Below are positions 48,101 through 62,873 of a DNA stretch of 64,000 nt, one piece after another. Both the position numbers and the translations under genes were made by a program. The stretch covers positions 6,262,001-6,326,000 of the forward strand of contig CP075497.1 in assembly GCA_021613535.1 (NCBI GenBank). The letters run 5' to 3'. The notes below the pieces were generated by a model that saw only the letters and a list, made by a program, of their open reading frames with translations, searched no databases and was not told the DNA's origin. The stretch is from Adineta vaga (Eukaryota > Rotifera). Positions within the stretch are counted from its first letter, which is position 1; each line of letters begins with the position of its first letter.

Positions 48101-51100
48101 GAATAAGATAGTTTTTTTCAAACGATTGATACAAGTAATTCGATCAATATTATCTTTAGTATCTTCAGTAATACAACGTTCACGAATTGTTCCATCTTCA
48201 ATTGCTTGAAGATATTTTACAATTAATTGAATAGCTGATGAATTACGAATTTCAAATGTACTCCAATCGATCGAATCAATATGTTTGGATTTAATAAATT
48301 TCAATAAAATAATTTTCTCTCGAAAATCAATCGAACTAGGTGATGAATCAAATTCAATATAAATCGGTACATCCATTGGAATATAGACAGCCGTTTGTTT
48401 CAAACGAAAACTTCGAAAAAGTAATAAACAATAGAGAAGTTCATTCAATTGTTTGAGATTATTAATTGCACCAAGATCAATATGTAAAGCTGCTTTCGAT
48501 GATATTAATTCATTTCCATAATTACACAAACGTTCAGCAATATCATCAACATCAATATCACCACTAATTGGAAATTTAATATGAAGTTTACCTTTTTTCT
48601 CAATTTCATTTTCTATAAAATATGTTTTTCCTAAACCATTGATTCTTGATGTAACTAATATACAATTTTCATCAATTGATTGTTCAATAGTATCTTTCAA
48701 ATCATTTTCATTCAACATATCTTGATCATGTATTGTTAGAACGATTTGTAATGTTCGTAAACCATTGATTAATTGTAAATATGTACTGGATACAGTTGTT
48801 ACAATTCCTAAACGAAAATAATGTTGAGAATTTTGTTCCATAAATTGTTTGATTAAACGTGTAAAATGATCTTGAATCGATGAAGATAATAATTCTGGTC
48901 GAATTAATTGATGTAATTTTTGAGAATAAAAACATCGATATGTAAATGCACGAATTTCCATCCAACTTGTTTCTTCCGTACAATAGAATAGATGATTAAC
49001 AAGACATGATGTTTGTGTTAATTTAAATAATGAAAGTATTGCTCGTAAGATTCCTTCATTCGATGTTTCAGCAAGATAAACTTTTTTGATACTTCGACTT
49101 TCTTGTTTAAGTGTTAAATCTGTTTTCATACGTTGTGCTGTTAAGATTTTGCCAATATTTTTCAAACGTTCCATTGGATTTGTACTTTTAACTGGTAAAT
49201 ATTCCGAACGAATTTTATCTGGTTCAATACCAATATATTTCAATAAATGATATCCAGCATGTTGAGTATTTACTAATTCATTCTGTTTATACAAATAACC
49301 TTCAATAATCCAAATTTGTTGATAAGAAAAGTAAGTTAAATCGAGATGTTTTTCATACATTTGACATAAATAGATTTGCCAATGTTCTAAGAGATCATCT
49401 AATTGAATACTAAATTCCATCAATTCTTGATAATTACTATCAATACATGTAAACGATTTATTTGGTGCAAGATAATCGACAATTGATGGATGACCAGTAA
49501 TGTTTAATGATGAAAAATTTTTCAGAATTTTTTCGACAATTTCAACAAATGTAACAAATGCACGACGTTCTTTTATATCACGTTCGGAATCGATAAGAAA
49601 CGGATTTTTTTTATTCGTTGAATATTCAATTAATCTTGCTCGATCACGTAATTCACTTAAATCATTAAAACCCATTGATTGTGGTTGAATATTAATATTA
49701 AATTTATTGGCTTGAACAGTAAAATCGAATGTTATATTTCTCATTAGATCGGATATATGTGTTCGTTTGGATAATTCTTTATCGGTTAATTCTAAATGAA
49801 TACGTTTGATAGTTGGTAATGATGCTGAACAAGTTTGAAAACAATTGAGAATATTTTTAAATTGTTCATCAGTAAACGTTTTCTGAAAAGCCGATTCCGT
49901 TTGTTGAATAGTTGGTGTAATGGATTCCATTTCATGATTAAATCGAACAAAAAATCGTTTTAACATTACGAAATCTAAGATCGTTTTCGTATTTATTAAG
50001 ATTTCATCCCAATCATTGACGGCTTGTAATAAATTATCGACATCAGTAGAAGGAAGAAGATTTAAAAATGTTATTAAATCGTTTGATAAACTGTATTGAG
50101 AAAGAAAATCAAGAAATCCTTTTGAATATTGTTGAGAAAAATATGACAGAAAGTATCGATATTGTGTCCAACATTTTAAACATTGTGTTTGACGATTGAT
50201 TTGTGTGATTTTTCGCAGTTTTCCACACATATCATCCAGAGGTCTTTGAAGATTAAGAAGAAGATTGATATAACCATGACAGATATGATTGATATATTCA
50301 CGATTTTTCCAATAATCTAAAACTGATTTGAGTGTATCAGCAATATTTGACTCTAAAAATGGTTTCAAAATTCCAAAATCATGATCAATATATTGTAAAT
50401 CAGGAAAGAAATTTAATAGATCCAATATTGGTAAACGAGTCCATCGAATGCAAATTGCTTTTAAACGATCACTAAATAAATTCAGAATTTCGATATTCTC
50501 CTTTAAGATTTCAATACAAGTACGTTCATCTGCAGGAATACAATCACTTGAATGTGGTGAATCGTTTAGTGATGGATCTGTATCCAATACAGATTCTAAA
50601 TAGTAAAAAACAAAATTTTCATTACTGAAGATTAATGAACAGTTTGCTGTTTAGGATTGAACGTTAAGCCTCGTCACGCATCTAACCCTATGTGTCAATG
50701 TGATAGATATCGTATAACGATATGAATGCAGTCATAACATCGTCATTTTTTTCAATGTTATTTCGATCGTCTGAATATAATCGATCTATTCAATCAAACA
50801 TCTTGATATATTCAATTATAATCAAGGAGATTTTCAAAATATTAAAGATATTGCTTACTTTCATCAGATAATAAAGTTTCTTCATCACTGATACTATTGG
50901 ACTCAACTTCAGTCGTTGTTGATGATCTAAATTGACCATCTGAAAATAGAAAAACATATGAGAACAAAATTAGTTTATTAAAAGTTTTACTTTTTTTATG
51001 TTTAATTAAGAATGATTGCCAAACGTAGAGCTTTTCCAATGGATTCAGACGATCAGCTAGGGGTACAAGAGCTTGAATTTCATCGGGAATTTTGATTGAA

Positions 51101-53629
51101 CGAATAATTCCACATTTTAATTGAGTTTCGATTTCTTCAAATAGACCAAAATAGATTTGTTTATCAGATGCATATTGACAATAGATTTCTAAACATTTGA
51201 TAATTTTTTCTTTAATTTGAATTTTCTCTTCCATTTCTTGTCGTTGTTTATCAATCAATGAATCGATTTGATATTGTTTTTCTGCCTTTTCTCCTACATA
51301 ATTCCAAATTCGTTGTATTATTTGACGTTCTTCATTCGTAAATTTTTTCCATCCTTGCAATTGATTTGCACGAAAACCTTCTTCTTCCCATGAATTCCAC
51401 AATGCAAGTAATTGATCAATGAGAATCTGTCGCAATTTCGTACTTTTAAAACAATCTTCAAATAGAATTGCATAAATACATGTTGTACTATTCGGTCGTT
51501 CAAATGTATCTCGTAAGATTTCATTGACACTAAATTGAATTTGATCCGTAACTAAATGAATTAAATCATTTACCAATAGACTTCGATCTTGTACTTGTGT
51601 ATAGAGTCGTATTAAATGATATAATGGATTTTGATGATTATGTAATTGTTTTAATTTCTCGAATGATAAACATAATTGTGAAGATATATATTGTTTTTTA
51701 AATTGAACAAGAAAATTTTCATTATGAACATTGATTAATGCTTCAGATATAATTTGATAAATTGATGCTAAAAGGAAGTAGAAATGTACAAGTGAAAAGA
51801 AAATCAATTGAAATTTTACCTTGTTGAAAACAAAGATGAATCATATGTTGAATGAAAATTGTTTGATAGTGTTTATTTTCAAATGCATTAATGAATATAT
51901 CGATATCTTTCATAATTTTGATGGTTATATCATGTTTTCTATTGAATTGATTTGACCATTGTTTTAATACATCTTGATAATCATGATCATTTCGATCATT
52001 GATTTTCTCATCAAATAATAGAAATGAAATACACCATTGTTTAAAGAATTCATAGGAATATGATGCATGAGCATGGGAGAATAGATGCATTAGTAAATCT
52101 CGTTTATTGATTAAAAATAAAATAATTGATGATTTGGAAATAAATGAAATAATCAAACGAATATCTCGAAAATGTTCGATAGTAATGATTAATGAATATA
52201 AGTATTCTTTGATTTTCACACGTAATTGAATACTATTTTCAATTGCTGTATTTACTATTTTGAAGATGTTTTTTGCTGAATCATCTGTTTCGATAGATTC
52301 AATTTGTAGAAATTTAAGTAAAAAGACAATACTTTCAAGATTAACTAGAATAAATTGAAGAGAATGATGAAAATTCATGGAAAGAGAAAATTTGTTTTAC
52401 CAGCTAAACGATCTTCGAAGATAAGTTGATCGAATTGTCGGATGATTTCATCATGGATAGCATGATTATCTTTTTGAATTCCTAAGACTTGTACTAAAGA
52501 AGAAATGTAAATTGGAATTCTTTCTGTTAATTCAAGTTGTTTTAATGAGACAATATTTGAATCGACAAGTTTGAATAAATCCGTCCAGTTTAAACCTAAT
52601 ACTGGTCTTTGTAAGTCTTCTAATCGTTTTAATAAAACATTAGCAAGATCTTTTTTACAATATTCATTTTTCATCCGATGAATTAATGTTATTGTATCAC
52701 TCGATTGAATTAATAATTCAATAGAAAGATAGAGAATAAGACCATGTCGAAATAAAGGCCAATCTTCATTTGTAATTGGTGCAAATATTTGATCGAAATG
52801 TTCTCGAAGATTATCAGTTACTGCTAAAGCAAATTTCGTTGTCGAATGACTTGTTAAATCGAAATTTGATTTTGTAATGGGAAGAATTCCTGCCATACAG
52901 ATAATGAGTTTTTCGTCAAGATGTTGTTTTGCTGGTACAGATAATGCGTAGGATGAATATGCAAGACAATCTTGAAAAAATTCATTGAAATCTGCTAATG
53001 ATAATTTTCGATTTTCATCTTGAATTGCTTTTTCAAATTGTTTAATCAAGATTCTAAATGTATCGTACATATATTGACGAATAATATAATACGTATATAA
53101 ACATAGTTGACTCCAAAAAGGAACATTATGACCTAGAAATCGAAAGAGATAAACATTAGAAATCAACAAAAAGAAGATTCTTACCAGGAGCAGCATCAAC
53201 GATATTTTTAGCAAAATGAACATCAAACAGAAAATAATGTACAGTTGAACGAGGATTATCAAAAACTCGATCTTTTTCATCAATATAATCACGATATGTT
53301 GTATCAGAATGTGGAATTTTTCTTGAAAGACGTAATCGATAATATGTTATTGGTAAACGACCATTTTCAAGCTTAACATATACACGATCTTGTGTATCGA
53401 GAATTAAATCTATATCAGCACGATAAATATATGGACAAACTGCTTCTTGTCCATTGAATGATTCAATTCGATGGAATGTATATTTGATATCATTATTTAG
53501 ATAAGCTTTGATCTTAAACTTTTCATCGATGGTTGTATTTCGTAGAATATATAAATGTACTTTTTGTGTTGTCCATGCCGGAGGTAGAGTTGGTAATTGA
53601 ACTGCCCCACCATCAGTTTCATTTGACAT
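39131..53629 (-). CDS. RNF213-like (mysterin) giant AAA+ protein, RING absent, one apparent frameshift
   Basis: Seven exons (53629-53185, 53132-52401, 52344-51820, 51767-50991, 50939-50859, 50595-47356, 47297-39131) give about 4,655 codons. The family member RNF213 is a giant dynein-like AAA+ ATPase and ubiquitin ligase linked to lipid droplets and antimicrobial ubiquitylation. N-terminal arm exons are weakly conserved. The first active AAA unit has Walker A GETGCGKTALIQF spanning the last intron and Walker B LWVFLDEFNTTP. The second has GKPGCSKTSAVQIV and VIVFDEIGLAELSPHNPLK, then PPFLNRFEKH. The C-terminal E3 part carries an RZ-type finger at about 41385-41495 (CSKDCDWM..NCGVPVD..CPLC), and the C-terminal helical region resembles RNF213. 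I find no RING cysteine/histidine pattern anywhere in the 2,000-residue C-terminal part. Near 45,300-45,335 the frame breaks after ..EQYNHRVL and resumes at VILYAETNVT. The base count also lacks one nucleotide. This is either an assembly error or a real mutation. Confidence 0.88.
41385..41495 (-). other. RZ-type zinc finger of the RNF213-like protein
   Basis: C-x3-C, then NCG-x-P, then C-x2-C. RNF213 RZ fingers have C-x3-H at the first pair (CxxGH). Here the histidine position reads cysteine, so zinc binding is probably kept with a different ligand set. Confidence 0.7.
45298..45335 (-). other. Apparent 1-nt frameshift in the RNF213-like gene
   Basis: Upstream frame continues to a stop at 45298 after EQYNHRVLWML. 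The conserved downstream frame (VILYAETNVTLVMRRM) is open across the same bases and extends 2,000 codons. No GT-AG intron fits between them, and one added base would restore phase. Confidence 0.75.
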
Positions 53630-54348
53630 AATTAATTTGTAAAATACTTCTAATCTTAAGAAGAAAAAACACTGAATGATAACAGCGAAGAACGGATATA
53701 TAACCTTTTGCTTCTGACACGTGTTTTTCTATTATTGTCTATGAATAAGAAGAAAAGAAAAGCTTTTTAGATGGATTTTTCCGTTCGATTTATATATGAC
53801 GAAGAAAATACTTTGAAAAAGTAGGAAATAAAAGTTTTCTGAATAAAAGATGTAACAATTCACGTAAATGCTCTTGAAAGATTAAATAAGAAAAGATAGA
53901 TATGAAAAATCCAAAAAAGATAGGCGTCTTCGGAAGTCGATAAATTCCTTGAAAGAAAAATCTTATAGTTTACTATTTAATATGTAAGTATGACTCACAC
54001 ATGAAAGAGGTCAAAATAAATTGTTTATGGTAATTATTTTTCAACTCGAATTTGTTACATGAAACTATTTTATTTCTTTGCAAAACTATTTTCGGTAGAA
54101 TAACTTACTGTCAACTTCGATGCATTCAAATGACAGTATCAAGGTAATTATGTCATTGATTGCATAAACATGATAAAAATGATTCATCTAAATGCAAGCT
54201 TCTTTTCTTCCTGTACAATTTCTCTCAAGAAGACCTTCATTATATCATCATGAAAACCTTGACAAGTATAAATTCTCTATATTAGAAGATATAATTATGT
54301 TATTTAACTCATCAAAAAAAATAATTAACAAAAAAATAAAGGAAGAAA
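53630..54348. other. Intergenic: RNF213-like promoter region
   Basis: About 720 bp of AT-rich sequence upstream of the RNF213-like start and downstream of the small helical-protein gene. A short open frame at 54.19-54.39 kb is antisense to the end of that gene and has no family features. Confidence 0.5.
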
Positions 54349-54799
54349 TTAATGTTGTTCTTTCATGTAATCATATAAATCTTGTAAATTACTAGACATA
54401 ATTTCATTTAATGTTCGTTCAAGAGCATCTTGAATTGTTATCGATGAACCAAGTGATTCCATATGTTGTTTGAAACGTATTAACAGATCTTGATAAACAT
54501 CAAATAAACATGATTGAAGGACGAATACACATTCTGGATTAAAATCTACGGTAAAATATGATAAACATACAAAGAAAAGTAATTAATATTTCTAATCACC
54601 TTTAAAACCATGTTGTTTAATTAGACTAATTATGATTTCATTCAATTGTTGACGAATTTCATTACTAGAAAAGATTTCAATCAAGAATTTCAAGAAAATA
54701 ATTTAGGAATTTTTACTCAGATATTTCTTTATTGAATACATATCGATTTAGTTCATGTTGAATCAAATCTACCGAAGAAATATCAGCAAAATTTGTCAT
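54349..54799 (-). CDS. Unrecognised small helical protein
   Basis: Three exons (54799-54717, 54664-54600, 54545-54349) join in frame to 114 aa, starting MTNFADISSVDLIQHELNRY and ending LQDLYDYMKEQH. The sequence is almost entirely predicted alpha-helix, with amphipathic spacing (EIRQQLNEIIISLIKQHGF, VFVLQSCLFDVYQDLLIRF), no signal peptide and no membrane helix. Two cysteines only. I do not recognise the family; small ciliary or centrosomal helical proteins look like this, but that is only a resemblance. All three exons have proper GT-AG borders and the total is a multiple of three, which argues for a real gene. Located between the RNF213-like and RNF121 genes on the same strand. Confidence 0.7.
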
Positions 54800-55248
54800 T
54801 ATTTAAAGTTAATGATGCGTGTAAATTTACGATCTAATTATTTATCTATATCTTAAAAAGAAAAAAAGAAATGTAGATTGTAAAAAATGACATGCGTCTT
54901 TCTAGACGATACGTCAGTCTAATCTGTCCTAGCATCAAAAATCAATCATTCGTTCATCCTTGAGCGACGTATATTATTTTCGATATAAGCGGTATGTAGT
55001 AAAACGAGGCAGATGTTTCAATAGCGACAACATATTCTCATTTAAAAGACTGAGTTAAGTTGTTTTAACAAGAATTCAAATCCATAACATCAGGTTTATA
55101 TTTATGCAAATATGTTATATATATATGACAATACAAAATGAAAGAAAAAACAACAAAACATAAAAATCGAATGCATTTGTGAAGTTCGTCTATTCAATAT
55201 GTTTCAATTGACTAACAGGACAAAAGATCAATGGAGTTTTTTCTTTTC
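54800..55248. other. Intergenic, no gene seen
   Basis: About 450 bp between two minus-strand genes: the 5' flank of the small helical-protein gene and the RNF121 3' UTR. Confidence 0.5.
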
Positions 55249-56623
<1,375 letters not shown>

Positions 56624-56786
56624 CTTTCAGTAAATGTGTTCTCTTCCACTTCGTTATTATGATAAAACACAAAAATAAATGTATTGTCCATTGATTGGTT
56701 CATATTCCACCGAATGAAAATGAATGAATGGATGCATTTGTGTTTGCATGGACATTATTTTTTTCTTCTCATTATCATCAGTTTTC
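56624..56786. promoter_or_regulatory. Candidate bidirectional promoter, RNF121/EMC10
   Basis: Only 163 bp separates the two divergent start codons, so both 5' UTRs and core promoters must fit here. No clear TATA box pair was identified by eye. Confidence 0.55.
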
Positions 56787-57837
56787 ATGATGTTTGAACA
56801 AAAAAATCTCATTGTTGTTTTCATCGTTTTAATTCTACAATTCAATTCAATTACAGTATGCAAGATTCATTAGATAGATCTTTGAAGGACATAGAAACGT
56901 TTTTTTTTCTAGACATTTGACGATGCAACTGATGCTTTAGTGTCATTAAATTTTGAAGATAATCTTGGTAAGAATAGAGATGAAATTTTGAAGAACAAAA
57001 AGTCGAATGTTTATTTTTATTGTTTAGATGGAAAATTTTCTTCATTTTCGAAAATGAATACTCATCTTTCTCGTCAAACAAATGTTGATGTAACATCATC
57101 ACGAACAATATCATCTGCACAATTTGATCGATTAGTTGATTTTAAAAATGATTATCCATATTATACATTAAAAATACATTTTAAACGTGGTGCAATACAA
57201 GATTATGTAATGACATCGATACCAATGGTAAAATTAATTTACTATATTTATTTCAAATGTAATATTTATTTTTTAGTGTCTTGTTTTACAAACACAATTT
57301 CGATATACTGTTTCTTTATATGTCAATGAAAATGGTTATATTGTCAGTGCACAAATGACAACAGGAAATTCGACATGTAATCTTTCGAATATGAATGAAA
57401 TTGAGAAGAAAGCAGAGTATAATTATAAAGTAACAATGCGATTTCAATTAAATGAAGTTGGACCACAGTAAGAGAAGAGAAAAATTCAAAGATAGAAGGT
57501 ATATATGTTTTTGGTTTAGACCCGATACACAACGTTTTCTGGAAAAACTTAAACGACAACAGGAAGCTAAATTGAATGCTCAAGAAGCTGACAATCGACC
57601 ATTCGTTCTTAAATATGTTAGTATAAGTTTATTTTCAAAAGGAAGTCGACAAGTGATGTGTTATTCTTATATTAAAATGAGCTTAGAATACAGAGAATAA
57701 TATGCGAAAACTAAAATTTATTCTTATTTTTTTAGTGGAAATATATAGTACCAGTAGTTGTAATAATGGTTCTTCAAAGTGCTTTTACTCAAGATGCAGG
57801 TGGTTCTGGAGGTGGTGGTGGTGGTGGTGGACAATAA
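56787..57837 (+). CDS. EMC10: ER membrane protein complex subunit 10
   Basis: Subunit of the EMC insertase, which inserts tail-anchored and multipass proteins into the ER membrane. Six exons (56787-56855, 56913-56967, 57028-57227, 57277-57467, 57520-57616, 57736-57837) join in frame to 237 aa. Signal peptide MMFEQKNLIVVFIVLILQFN. The lumenal beta-sandwich has YYTLKIHFKRG, SIPMCLVLQTQFRYTVSLYV, and the PQPDTQRFLEKLKRQQEAK linker that matches the EMC10 family. The single membrane helix follows in FVLKYWKYIVPVVVIMVLQS. The short tail ends in a run of eight glycines and a glutamine, as in vertebrate EMC10, which also ends in poly-glycine. Confidence 0.93.
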
Positions 57838-59639
57838 GTTTCATTCCTTTGTTTACAAATTCTTTTTCTTTTTTTTTTCTTTACTAAATTTTGATACTCT
57901 TTTATGTGTATCCGTTTATTTGTTTGTCTGTCTTGTCGTCTTCGGTCACTGTTTGTCTGTTCTTTCTTTTTCCATCTTTACGCAAATATAAGTTAAAACT
58001 CTTGAGACACTGTTCAATAATGTATACCAGATGAATGAAGTAGAGTGTTCATGGTCAATTAATCGAGAATATATACGTTCATCAATGTCAGTTGATTTCT
58101 CATGGTTTCTTTACTTAAATAGACAAATGCTGCCGTTTCTCATTGAGAAGAAAAAGAAATCAATCATTTCTCTTCAAATGATTGACATCATTTATAAGCT
58201 GTGTATGAGAATGAACACTATATTCTTCTTTTTTTTTCTCACTATCTATTATGCTTAATAGAAAATTGATTGCTACACATAAACATTCAATTATGTTCAT
58301 GTAAGTATTAGAATGAAACAATATATTAGTGTCGAGTTTTTCTTTGACACCTGACTACAATTCAAGGATGAATAAAGTCTATATTGTACTTCTTTTCTTA
58401 GAATCAAATATTGATCCTCGATATCATTGAAAACGATCTTTTTTTTATTAAATCTTCTGTTTTTTTTGTATGCAGTTTTAAAATAACAAATATTATACAT
58501 CATCGTGACTTTTTACAGCTTCGTTTAAAACTATTTTAAATTTGACTATTAGTTTTTTTTACTATTCTGAAGAGATATAACATGGAAAATTAAATATTAA
58601 CTGAACCTTGATCAATTCACGACAATGACACCAATCTACACCTACGACATTACTAACATCACACATTCTTCGAATTGCGATAGAATGGTTGCCGTAGTAT
58701 GATATCCCTGTATTGGCATATGAGTGAGTGTTGATAAGAATATCCCACTTCTTTGCTATATTACTAATGGTATCGCTGACACAGCCATCATCAGTTCACA
58801 TTTCTTGAATAATCAACTCTATATTGAACATACACAAACAATAGAAGTCACAGATGAAACGAAAAATCTTTTCAAAACTAGTTCTTGTTTCGTGTCTTTC
58901 GTTTTTTTTTTAATAATATATATCTCAAGTATGAAATACAGAGAAAAAATCAATAGACTGTATGTTCTCTTTCTTTCTTCTCTTAAGTATCGTATACAAC
59001 AGTAGCATCTCATAAGCATGCCTAATTCGTACTTGAAATTGCTAAATGATCATGAGGATGATAATATATGCATAGTACATTGAACAATACGGATAAGATT
59101 TTGTTTCTTTCAAGTGTCTATGTGCTATTCATGTCAATGAGTGAACATCATTCAGGTTTTCTCATCACATCTCAAAAGAGAAAAAAAGATAACGTCTTCT
59201 TAACCTTGAACAATCGATTATCGAGTAAATACATTGAGATGCGTTATGCATTGAGGAAATGATCAATTTTCTCACTTGTTTTAACATTTTTCTCTCTCTT
59301 CTTTCGACTATGGTATGTAGAATGAAAAGAATAAATGATTGATAGTATCAATGAGAAATATGTATCGTGAAAGAAAATCGATCGATATCGTTTGATTCAT
59401 AACTGACGAAACGCGATTAGAATTTCTACTATATACAAACGGGTCTTTTGACCATGTTTATTATGGATTCCTGTCATATAGAACAGCGTGGTCTCTTAAT
59501 AATTAAATTTTTACACAAGAATGAACATTTGATGACCCTCGAATTTATGTACTTGTGTAACATACATGTATATGTGTATATACATATACATGATCAACAT
59601 CGACAGCCACTGATTCGATGACAAAAAAAAAGTATATAG

Positions 59640-59770
59640 GGACAGACGCTGCAGAAAAAAGAGGAGCGAGAGAGAGATGAGGAGAAGGGGGATATGCAGC
59701 TTTTGCAAGGTGGATAGAAGAGGGGAAGAGAGAGCGAGAGAAGCGAGCGAAAATATATACGGTTAGAGAT
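59640..59770. repeat. Purine-rich low-complexity tract
   Basis: Plus strand dominated by GA, GAG and GGAG units, with few pyrimidines over about 130 bp. The reading frames on the opposite strand are Ser/Leu-rich artefacts of this composition. Confidence 0.6.
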
Positions 59771-61330
59771 AGACGAGCATGAGAAAGGAAGTTTAGATAT
59801 AGCAACACGGACATTATTCATCTGAAGAACGACAGATACATGATTTTAGGTTCGACGTTAGATGAAAAAACGTAAGTTAGAAAGTTACTTCATTATTTAT
59901 TCGTTTTATAATGATTACATGAAAAATAGTATATCTATAGTAGATGTATATATTTCGCGTTCTTGAATTGACCTTTCGATAAATACGTTAATAAAACATC
60001 CGTAATAACAACAACAACAAGAAGAAAAACAAGTGTAAGTACATGAAAAAAAAAGATATCTGTAACTATTTGTCATCAAACGAGATGACATTGTTTCTTC
60101 ATTAATTATAAAAATATAAGTGTCAAGCGTATAATTATGATAATCCAGGGAAACGCTGATATATTTCTTTCTAAGTCTGAGAAGAAACATCTTCCAGATT
60201 TCGAACTTTCAAGATTGTCGAGTAAGTCCAAGATTATTATCTTTCGAATCTATTTCCCCCCTTTTTTTCTTCTTGTACTCTTTCGAATCATCGTTATACT
60301 GACATGTCATTATCGAGTTTGTTACATCGTTTATATCTTTTTCTGTTGATTATGAAGGATGACAGGAAAAAGACTGCTCAAATGTGTATGTGAATATGAA
60401 AAGTACGAATGTGGATATTTTGAATACGAGAAGACCTAAAGCGTTTTCATATAGATGTAATTTTGTCTACACGACTATGACGCATTTATTCAATGATAAT
60501 GATGATCAGTGTGGCGTATGAAAAATAGGAAAAGAAAGTGAAAAAGATGATAACCGATACATTTTGGCGAGACAAACGAGGAGGAGGTGACAGCTGCTAT
60601 CACTTTCTTTCATTTAAATTGAATTTATCTACAGGTGACAGTAAATAAAACATCTACTGAAAGAAGGATATCGATTAATATTTTTCTCTTTACTTCTTAT
60701 AGACTGAGTTTTTGTACCATTTAGTTTTCGAACTATTTACAATGGAAATCATATCATTTTAATCGGTTTAACTGATTATCTTAATAAGTATTTTATCTTG
60801 AGGAAATTTCGTTATCTTTTAACATTTTCATTTTACATTTTCTAGTAGAGATAAGACTTTTACTTGAACGATATTCTTGTAAACTAAAACTTGTTCTGTA
60901 TCATTTGCGTAACCATTGTAGGTTATCAATGACATCCATTAGTCTCAATAAGCACTTTCATCTGACCTCGATTCAACACCGTCATCTTCAGTATTGTCTG
61001 AAGAACGATTGATTCTTTTGTTGAAAAATATACGTTATTATCTATTAATAGACGTATATTTACCTTCATATGCTCAAGAAAAGAATCGATGATTTTTACA
61101 TTGTTATATCTTATTCGATTCATGTCAATCAAGGTGACAAGATGCGCTTATCATATTATTATTTTTCGTTTTACTTTTCATATTATTTATCTCTGACACT
61201 TTAGATAATTAGAATTCATACATATATCTATGTCTACCATAATTATCATCATTTAAATATAAGTCAATTTCACTTATTGATCCTCTTGAACATTCTTCTC
61301 TCATAAGATGATGCAATAAGCAACGAAATG

Positions 61331-61373
61331 AAGGCAAAGAGAGAGAGAGGGGAGAAGAAGAAGAAGAAGAAAA
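61331..61373. repeat. GA / GAA microsatellite
   Basis: GA dinucleotide run passing into a GAA trinucleotide run, about 460 bp upstream of the EF-hand gene. Confidence 0.7.
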
Positions 61374-61833
61374 AAACGTAAATTTCGATTATCATATAAG
61401 AGACATTCATTTCATATGTTGATTGATTTATTCGTTGAACATGGCATATTTATTTTCAGTATAGGTCCAAATTTCAGGTAAGAAAAAAAAAATTCATAAC
61501 ATATTCAAGGATTATTTTTCTATTAATCTCGATAAAACTTTTCCTTTTTCTTATTCAAATGTAATTTAACACGAAAAATATAACCGACGATGAGGATTAA
61601 CATGAGAAAGAATGTCTACACACCAGCTGTCTATCAACATATGATGATGGTTTTAAGACAACATCAATTTGTTTCAGCTTTATTTTTTAATGATTACATT
61701 TTGTGTTATCTTTTTTGTTTCAGATATATTATACATATACAAATGCATAATCAACGTCAACTATGCGCTTTTTTCAGCTTGTTATTCTCGTTTGTAATAT
61801 GTGTGTCAATGTAAATAATAATCATTGAAGACG

Positions 61834-62600
61834 ATGATGCAAGAAATATTTTACGATGAATCGAATCGATCAATGAAGTATACAAAAATTGATCATTGTC
61901 AAGATAATATTTCGATTGATAATGATGACTATTATAAACAGATTATATATTCACATGAACAAAGAATTTCTAATCAAAAGATTAAACTAGAGATAATCTT
62001 AACAAATCGTACTCACTTAATTTTCTTCATATTCTTAATTTTCACATCACAAACATATGCTTTACCTCTTTATCAAGCACCATCAGGTAATATTCATTCG
62101 TTGTTTACTGATCTTTTTATATTCATAGTGTATTTTGTTGCTTATTAGTGAATTATAATTCAGTACAGAATTACAATTATAATCAACAATCATTACCTGT
62201 TGCTATGGTACAATTATCTGATCGTCCAGTATATCCTCAATCATATAAGATGTATCGACGGTTCCCAAATCAACAAGTAAATACGCATCCAGGTTATTCG
62301 AATGCCGCTGTAGTACAAGTTCGACAACCGGCTGCCGTAATTCTTCAAAATCATCCTAATGAACAACAACTAACATTACAATTAAGACGTGAACGACAAC
62401 GTCGAGCAATGATTGATAAAATGGTTACTTTATTCGATGAAGATGGTTTGATATTTCTTCAAAAGTAAATTCTAGATGATATGCTTCTATTTTTATACCT
62501 AGGTAATGGTCAATTGACAAAAGAAGAGTTATATTCATTGGCTTTACGTTCGAATATATTTCCAAAATTTCATTATTATTTGAAGCAGACACCGATCTAG
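61834..62600 (+). CDS. Small membrane-anchored protein with one EF-hand
   Basis: Three exons (61834-62086, 62149-62445, 62503-62600) join in frame to 215 aa. The start is the first ATG of a double ATG. The N-terminal 60 aa are hydrophilic and basic at the end (SNQKIKLE). One hydrophobic helix follows (HLIFFIFLIFTSQTYALPLY). It could be an internal signal-anchor (type II) or a signal peptide if translation starts later. A Q/N/Y/P-rich segment follows. A charged helix (LRRERQRRAMIDKMVTLF) leads into a canonical EF-hand loop, DEDGNGQLTKEE, interrupted by an intron in the middle of the loop. A short exit helix ends the protein at ..YYLKQTPI. The loop has D, D, N and E at the calcium-binding positions 1, 3, 5 and 12, so calcium binding is likely. 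Only one EF-hand is present, so it may dimerise. I do not recognise the family. Confidence 0.75.
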
Positions 62601-62873
62601 ATAATTTTCTTTCAGTTTGAATTTACAAGAAGAATAGTTCTCATCATCTGCTACTGGATTTATACGTGGTTCTATCTGTATATGTATAATGTGTCCTCGT
62701 TTTTTTCTTTTTGTCTTTATTGTTGTTACTTCTTCTTTTTCCTTTTTTCTTTTGAGCAATATGGAATGAAGAGATAAATTAGGAATGTGTAATGAAGGAT
62801 TATTTATTTAGAAGAAAATGAAAGAATTCGTATGGTAGATATTTAAAGACAACAATCGTAAGAATTCCAAGTT

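Larger units (their letters stand above)
57838..61833. other. Large intergenic region, 4 kb, no gene seen
   Basis: Longest gene-free stretch in the window. All open frames are short and show no family motif or splice partners. A purine-rich G/A tract occurs at 59640-59770 and a GA/GAA run at 61331-61373. No tRNA-like T-loop or transposon terminus was recognised. Confidence 0.45.

Noticed and set aside
59511-59821. Overlapping minus-strand open frames rich in Ser, Leu and Phe
   Set aside because: They arise from the purine-rich tract on the plus strand; composition artefact.
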